Source: an uncultured Verrucomicrobiota bacterium (lineage in GTDB: Bacteria; Verrucomicrobiota; Verrucomicrobiia; Opitutales; Opitutaceae). From it: 35,257 nt of DNA. Where the stretch lies: contig CAIRBK010000016.1 of NCBI GenBank assembly GCA_903876795.1, forward strand, positions 1-35,257, written 5' to 3'. Below are positions 31,160 to 35,257 of this stretch, piece after piece. Position 1 is the stretch's first letter; each line of letters opens with the position of its first letter. Position numbers and translations under genes: made by a program. A model generated the notes under the pieces. It made no database searches and was not told the DNA's origin. It saw only the letters and a list, made by a program, of their open reading frames with translations.

Positions 31160-31675
31160 ATGAGCAGCGGCCCTCGTTTTTTCCTTACCGAAGACGGCCG
31201 GCGTACCGGTCCGCACAGCCTCGCCGTGCTCAAACAAAAAGCCGAGCTGGGCGTCATCAAGCCCGACTCCGCCCACGCGCCCGAGGCCGAGCCCGACGCC
31301 TGGGAACCGATCCGTGACTCGTCAGTCCTCCACGAGGAACTCTTCCCGGCCCGCCCAAGTTTCACCTTGGCGCATCGTGCCGTCGAAACGGTCAACACCC
31401 CCGGCGAGCCCCGCCACGCGCCGTCCGTGGACGAGATGCTACGGGCCAACCTCGCCCGTCAGCAAGCCGCGGAAGGCGAGCTGCTCAAGCCGATGCCACC
31501 CCGCTCCAACCGCCGTCGAAACGACTACCTGATCCTGGCGGCGATGATCAACGGACTCGTCGTGGTTAATCTTATCATCGGCCGCCCTTGGTATGACCCG
31601 TTCCTGATCGGCTTTTTCGTCATGGGCAACGTGAGCCTCGCCTGGGTCCTCTTCGGCGTGATGGATCGTTACTGA
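31160..31675 (+). CDS. GYF_2-like domain membrane protein
   Basis: A 171-residue protein with an N-terminal GYF_2/DUF4339-type segment: FFLTEDGRRTGPHSLAVLKQKAELGVIKPDSAHAPEAEPDAWEPIRD (residues 6-52, with the GP and W positions of that fold). A charged linker follows, then two C-terminal transmembrane helices near 122-140 (YLILAAMINGLVVVNLII) and 147-166 (FLIGFFVMGNVSLAWVLFGV). GYF_2 domains bind proline-rich partners in membrane-associated proteins. The ATG at 31160 gives the domain; an upstream start at 31124 would be Arg-rich. It is divergent from the TerB-like gene, and the 127-base gap probably holds both promoters. Function unknown. Confidence 0.75.
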   Translation: MSSGPRFFLTEDGRRTGPHSLAVLKQKAELGVIKPDSAHAPEAEPDAWEPIRDSSVLHEELFPARPSFTLAHRAVETVNTPGEPRHAPSVDEMLRANLARQQAAEGELLKPMPPRSNRRRNDYLILAAMINGLVVVNLIIGRPWYDPFLIGFFVMGNVSLAWVLFGVMDRY

Positions 31676-31765
31676 GCACACTGCGGTCGCACGACGCCAA
31701 ACCCATGCGCGCAACCTCATGCTCGCCCTTGCACTGAACACGCCGCCTGCCACAAACGTTTGCAC

Positions 31766-32251
31766 ATGCCGCTGCCCGCCGAGATCGCCGCTCTGGTAGA
31801 AACTTTCGCCGCCAACGGGGCCAACTATATCGCCTCCGGTTTCAAGGAGGCGCAGGTCCGCCAGCAGTTCATCGATCCGCTCTACGCCGCCCTCGGCTGG
31901 GATGTCGCCAACACCACCGGCTACGTCGAGGCCTACAAGGAGGTCATGCACCAGGACGCCCCCAAGATCGGCTGCGAGACCAAGGCCCCCGACTACTCCT
32001 TCCGCATCGGCGGCAACCGCAAGTTTTTCGTCGAGGCCAAAAAACCTTCCGTCGTACCCAAGGATAACCCCGAGCCCGCTTACCAACTCCGCCGCTACTC
32101 GTGGTCGGCCAAGCTCCCTCTCGGAATTCTCAACGATTTCCAGGAATTCGCTATCTACTACACCTGTGTAAAGCCCGCCGCCGCCGATAATGCCGTGGTC
32201 GCACGCCTCTTCGACCACCGCGACGACAAACCTTCGCGCCATCTCAGTTAA
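31766..32251 (+). pseudogene. N-terminal nuclease fragment of a type IIG-like restriction enzyme
   Basis: A 161-residue frame equals the first domain of a type IIG/Eco57I-like restriction-methylation protein. It reads FKEAQVRQQFIDPLYAALGWDVANTTGYVEAYKEVMHQDAPKIGCETKAPDYSFRIGGNRKFFVEAKKPS (with AxQVRxxFIxPLFxALGW and PD-(D/E)xK residues Asp76, Glu90, Lys92). YQLRRYSWSAKLPLGILNDFQEFAIY follows. In full-length relatives this is followed by a linker and a large methyltransferase/target-recognition part. Here the frame ends ARLFDHRDDKPSRHLS and stops, with no continuation in the other frames. The next gene begins 19 bases later. A stand-alone nuclease protein is possible, but truncation is simpler. 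Confidence 0.75.
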
Positions 32252-32269
32252 ATCCGCCACAGCTCGCCC

Positions 32270-33232
32270 ATGCCCAAAGCCATCAACGCCGACAAACCAC
32301 GCCTCTGGAAATCGGATGTCGCCGCATCGGTCGATCAGTTCAACCAGTGGTTTCTTCGCTTCGCGCCTGAAACCTTTCGTGCCACCCGTCGCATCACCAC
32401 CGAAAAGGTCCACGCTGCGCTCCTAGCCACCCGCGATCTCCAGGATCTCACGCCAGCCGCCCTCCGCGCCTCCCCAGCTGCTCTCTCCACCCTGCGCATG
32501 TGTTCAGCTCCGCCGCTCGCGGTGGATCGACTCATTGGCCTTTCGGGTGCCAGCAAATCACTCGTGAGCTCCATGGAAGAAGGTAAACTTGCCGTTCGCA
32601 TGAACTCTGCCGCGCTCGACGACAACCTCGTTAAACTCTGCTCCATCCTCACCCGTCTCCTGGATCGCGACATTTTTCCGTGGCTCGACGCCTCGACACT
32701 CCGGCCCGCCACTGCCGCTGAGCGTGATCGCGCCGCCACCATCGTTGCCGACCGTCTCTGCAGCGCCGTCGCCAACCCCATTGTCCGCAACGCCCAGGAA
32801 CGCCGTCAGCTCGAGCTCATAGGCGCATGGCTCGATGCCCGCGGCTACCGCCCGCAAGCACTGCCCATCGGCACCGCCCTCACCGACATGCCATCCGGCA
32901 CCTACGCCTTTCGCCTCAATGTTTCCGTTGGCCGCACCCGCCGTGTAAACATCCCCATCGACGCCGTAATCCAGCCCTTCCGCCCCGCCAAAACCCGTCT
33001 CCCTGTCCTCATCGAAGCCAAATCCGCCGGCGATTTCACCAACACCAACAAACGTCGCAAAGAAGAGGCCATGAAGGTCCACCAACTGCGCGCCGAACTC
33101 GGCTCCTCCGTCCGCTTCCTCCTCTTTCTCTGCGGCTACTTCGGTAGCGACTATCTCGGATACGAAGCCGCCGAAGGCATCGACTGGATATGGGAACATC
33201 GCATCGACGACCTCGCCAAACTCGGTTTGTAA
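32270..33232 (+). CDS. XamI-like type II restriction endonuclease
   Basis: A 320-residue protein I assign to the XamI restriction endonuclease family. The reasons are the opening MPKAINADKPRLWKSDVAAS, VDQFNQWFLRFAPETFR and the APPLAVDRLIGLSG helix. Its nuclease core is PD-(D/E)xK-like: Asp231 in IPIDAVIQ, then VLIEAKSAGDFTNTNKRRKEE with Glu249 and Lys251, and a loop of positive charge. XamI recognises GTCGAC. Ten bases separate it from the methyltransferase gene, and it follows a truncated nuclease gene. Start at the ATG 19 bases after that stop. Family assignment is from memory of the N-terminal sequence and its methyltransferase partner. Confidence 0.75.
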   Translation: MPKAINADKPRLWKSDVAASVDQFNQWFLRFAPETFRATRRITTEKVHAALLATRDLQDLTPAALRASPAALSTLRMCSAPPLAVDRLIGLSGASKSLVSSMEEGKLAVRMNSAALDDNLVKLCSILTRLLDRDIFPWLDASTLRPATAAERDRAATIVADRLCSAVANPIVRNAQERRQLELIGAWLDARGYRPQALPIGTALTDMPSGTYAFRLNVSVGRTRRVNIPIDAVIQPFRPAKTRLPVLIEAKSAGDFTNTNKRRKEEAMKVHQLRAELGSSVRFLLFLCGYFGSDYLGYEAAEGIDWIWEHRIDDLAKLGL

Positions 33233-33241
33233 TCAACTCAC

Positions 33242-34843
33242 ATGGTCGCACTCGAACAGCAGCTCCTCGAAACGCGCCGCCAAACCTGGCAACGCGAACT
33301 CGACGCGACCAAATCCGCCGAGGAGCGCAACCGTCTCGGCCAGTTCGCCACTCCCTACCCGCTGGCCGTGCAGATAGCCGCCTATGTCCGGTCCCTGCTT
33401 CCGCCGGCGCACCCGCCTCTCCGCTTCGCCGATCCGTCAGTCGGCTCCGGCAGCTTTTATTCCGCCGCCGCCGAGGTTTTTGGCGCCGACTGCTTCGATC
33501 TCGCCACCGGCATCGAACTCGATCCCGCCTTTGCCGACGCCGCCGAGAACCTCTGGGGCCGCTCCGGCCTGCGCTTGGTGCGTGGTGATTTCACCCGTCT
33601 CATTACCCGCGACGCCTGCCCGCCCGCGCCCAACCTCATCTTGGCCAATCCGCCCTACGTTCGCCACCACCACTTGGATCGCGACGAAAAACTCCGCCTC
33701 CAAGCCATCGTCCTCCAACGCACCGGCCTCAAAACCAGCGGCCTCGCCGGCCTCTACGTTTATTTCCTCCTGCTCGCAACCACTTGGATGGAAAAAGGCG
33801 GTCTCGCCGCCTGGCTCATCCCCTCCGAGTTCATGGACGTGAACTACGGTTCCACCCTCCGCGAATTCCTCTCCACTCGCGTCACCCTCCGCCGCATCCA
33901 CCGCTTCGACCCCGCGGCAGTGCAGTTCGACGACGCCCTCGTTTCCTCCGCCATCGTCGTATTTGAAAACACGACCCCGCCCGCCGCCCACCACGCCGAG
34001 TTCAGCTTTGGCGGCCCGCTCGCCGCCCCCGTGGTCAACGAACCCGTGAGCGCCGCCCGCCTCCGCGCATCCCGCAAATGGTCGGGCTTCCCCCGCCACG
34101 CCACCAACGACCGCCAAATCTCGCGCGACCATGACGACGGCCCCCGCCTCGGTGATTTTTTCCGCATCCAGCGAGGCATAGCCACCGGTGCCAACGACTA
34201 CTTCATCCTACCCCGCGCCGAGGCCCGCCGCCTCGGCCTGCCCGACGCCTGCCTGCGCGCCATCCTGCCCAGCCCGCGTCACCTGCCCGCCACGGTTATC
34301 GAGGCGGAAGCCGATGGCTACCCGCGCATTGAACCCCAACTTTGCCTCATCGACTTCGATATGTCCGAGGAACAAATCGCCGCCCGACACCCCGCGCTCT
34401 GGGCCTACCTGCAAACCGGCGAAGCCGCCGGCGTGCGCGACGGCTACCTCGTCCGCAGTCGTTCCCCTTGGTATAAACAAGAACAACGCAGACCCGCCCC
34501 CTTCCTCTGCACCTACATGGGACGCGGCACTCAGGGCAAAGCCCCTTTTCGCTTCATCTGGAACCGTTCCGCCGCCACAGCCACCAATCTTTATCTTCTG
34601 CTCACGCCCCAAAACGGTCTGGCCAAGATGCTCGCGGCGCACCCCGACCGCGCCGCTTGGCTGCACGCTTGGCTAAACCAAGTCACCGGGGATGAACTCC
34701 GCGGCGTAGGCCGCGTTTACGGTGGCGGCCTCAATAAAATCGAACCCAAGGAACTGGCCCGCATTTGCGCCAAACACCTTCTCGACCAATGGCCTGAAAT
34801 CAGCGCCAACCACGACATGCAGGGAGATCTGTTGTTACAATAA
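33242..34843 (+). CDS. N6-adenine DNA methyltransferase of the restriction-modification pair
   Basis: A 533-residue amino-methyltransferase protecting host DNA from the preceding endonuclease. AdoMet motif I is FADPSVGSGSFYSAAAEVFG (residues 62-81) and the catalytic motif IV is ANPPYVRHHH (Asn136-Tyr139), specifying adenine N6. Before motif I is RLGQFATPYPLAVQIAAYV, the FAT-P start seen in Eco57I/PaeR7I-like enzymes. The C-terminal half (from about residue 240) should be the target-recognition domain, including IQRGIATGANDYFIL and the end motif YGGGLNKIEPKEL. It is complete, with its ATG ten bases after the endonuclease stop, so both are probably co-transcribed. Confidence 0.88.
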   Translation: MVALEQQLLETRRQTWQRELDATKSAEERNRLGQFATPYPLAVQIAAYVRSLLPPAHPPLRFADPSVGSGSFYSAAAEVFGADCFDLATGIELDPAFADAAENLWGRSGLRLVRGDFTRLITRDACPPAPNLILANPPYVRHHHLDRDEKLRLQAIVLQRTGLKTSGLAGLYVYFLLLATTWMEKGGLAAWLIPSEFMDVNYGSTLREFLSTRVTLRRIHRFDPAAVQFDDALVSSAIVVFENTTPPAAHHAEFSFGGPLAAPVVNEPVSAARLRASRKWSGFPRHATNDRQISRDHDDGPRLGDFFRIQRGIATGANDYFILPRAEARRLGLPDACLRAILPSPRHLPATVIEAEADGYPRIEPQLCLIDFDMSEEQIAARHPALWAYLQTGEAAGVRDGYLVRSRSPWYKQEQRRPAPFLCTYMGRGTQGKAPFRFIWNRSAATATNLYLLLTPQNGLAKMLAAHPDRAAWLHAWLNQVTGDELRGVGRVYGGGLNKIEPKELARICAKHLLDQWPEISANHDMQGDLLLQ

Positions 34844-34962
34844 CGATCTATCGAAACTCAAAACGCATTAAGCTAGTTCCGCGCATAAAATGCCCAAAAT
34901 CCGTCCTTCAAAATCTTCGCATGAAAGACTCTCCAAAAAATGGCAACGTATGCCTTTAACCA
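34844..34962 (+). other. Lower-GC spacer after the methyltransferase gene
   Basis: From here to 35160 the sequence is visibly richer in A and T (for example TCAAAACGCATTAAGC) than the rest of the window, suggesting a different origin. A 69-residue open frame at 34890-35099 is rich in Lys, Arg and Trp and matches no family I know. No hairpin followed by T was found for the end of the methyltransferase transcript. Confidence 0.45.
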
Positions 34963-35160
34963 ATGAGGCAGCTGCCTGCCGAACTTGGGAAAGAATTGAT
35001 CAACCTGCTTGGTGGATTTTTAAACGATTGAGCTTTGCAGCCAAACGATGTCGAGGCTCTGAGGATTTGGCTTACGCAAGCCCGCGAAGCTTTTTCTGAC
35101 ATGCCCAGCATCGCTGCGCTTCGTGATATCGTGGAATGTGCCTTGCCTATGCTAAGGTAA
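34963..35160 (+). pseudogene. Small gene with an in-frame stop, unknown
   Basis: From ATG at 34963 one frame reads MRQLPAELGKELINLLGGF, LND, stop (TGA at 35029-35031), and continues in frame as ALQPNDVEALRIWLTQAREAF, SDMPSIAALRDIVECALPMLR, then TAA at 35158. Both halves look like amphipathic helices and the same frame stays open across the TGA. This fits a short coding gene with a premature stop. A 69-residue frame overlapping it in another phase (34890-35099) is less protein-like. I cannot name a family. Confidence 0.35.
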
Positions 35161-35257
35161 GCGACTGACCGGACGCACTTTTCTGGACCACCCGGATTGA
35201 GACTCTGAGCGGGTTGATCTGGTGGGTTTCGGTTTTGGGTTGGGCGTGTCGGTTGAA
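35161..35257 (-). mobile_element. Possible insertion sequence end (transposase C-terminus)
   Basis: On the minus strand a frame enters from beyond the window and reads FNRHAQPKTETHQINPLRVS, then IRVVQKSASGQSLTLA and a stop (35149-35151). Composition (Gln/Arg/Thr-rich) resembles the end of a transposase, and CTGGACCACCCGG on the plus strand resembles IS ends. The frame runs into the low-GC stretch. No inverted repeat pair can be checked because the other end lies outside. Weak identification. Confidence 0.3.

Noticed and set aside
30064-31449. A longer 461-residue version of the TerB-like protein starting near 31449
   Set aside because: Its first 139 residues are the reverse shadow of the GYF_2-like gene at 31160 and are Ser/Arg-rich; the ATG at 31032 begins the recognisable domain.
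1-35257. CRISPR array or other tandem repeats
   Set aside because: No regularly spaced direct repeats seen while reading through; the only repeats are the 22-bp pair, the GGGCAC repeat and homopolymers.

Overview
The window is GC-rich, gene-dense bacterial DNA carrying about 40 protein genes, with no rRNA, tRNA or CRISPR array that I could see. Verrucomicrobiota, probably an Opitutaceae-like lineage, is the best guess. The reasons are the long (635 aa) PurF type, a PPi-type phosphofructokinase with an unusual N-terminus, a relic that looks like the C-terminus of a surface protein, weak Shine-Dalgarno signals and the codon bias. That assignment is inference from composition and family flavour, not from a marker gene alignment.

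Region 1 (1-6440) is one-directional: the tail of a YtcJ-type amidohydrolase, aldo/keto reductase, secreted DJ-1/PfpI protein, alginate-export-type outer-membrane porin, DoxX, an exported and a cytosolic YcaC-like hydrolase, and a membrane-tethered ABM-domain protein. Region 2 (6441-20368) is a mosaic of small redox and electrophile-response genes, each near its own regulator. It holds a frameshifted alpha/beta hydrolase next to a MarR regulator, HxlR with an atypical SDR and Ohr, and LysR divergent from EamA-tautomerase-DsrE. It continues with TfoX-C, WYL regulator, ABM protein and DoxX-like genes, then a minus-strand group (broken globin, redoxin, exported Cys/Asp-rich protein, 78-aa thioredoxin). 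It ends with HxlR-MOSC and HxlR divergent from an NmrA-like reductase.

Region 3 (20562-30011) is mostly housekeeping: lipoprotein-PurM-PurF (purine synthesis), a XerC/D recombinase, translation initiation factor IF-1, TadA tRNA deaminase, nitronate monooxygenase, PPi-PFK and an RpiB of the Glu-catalysed kind. Region 4 (30064-35257) is accessory: a TerB-like/DUF697 membrane protein, a GYF_2-like membrane protein, then a restriction-modification locus. In that locus an N-terminal nuclease fragment of a type IIG-like enzyme is followed directly by a XamI-like restriction enzyme and its adenine methyltransferase. The window closes with a lower-GC, degenerate stretch and possibly the end of an insertion sequence.

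The most notable points are the layered restriction locus, two genes broken by single-base losses (one of which also lost its start codon), an SDR lacking the YxxxK pair, three well-formed operator-like palindromes beside MarR, LysR and HxlR genes, and a 22-bp hairpin-forming repeat present twice 8 kb apart. I do not see a demonstrably new multi-gene system. The redox clusters at 494-6440 and 15490-18823 are the best candidates for undescribed pathways.
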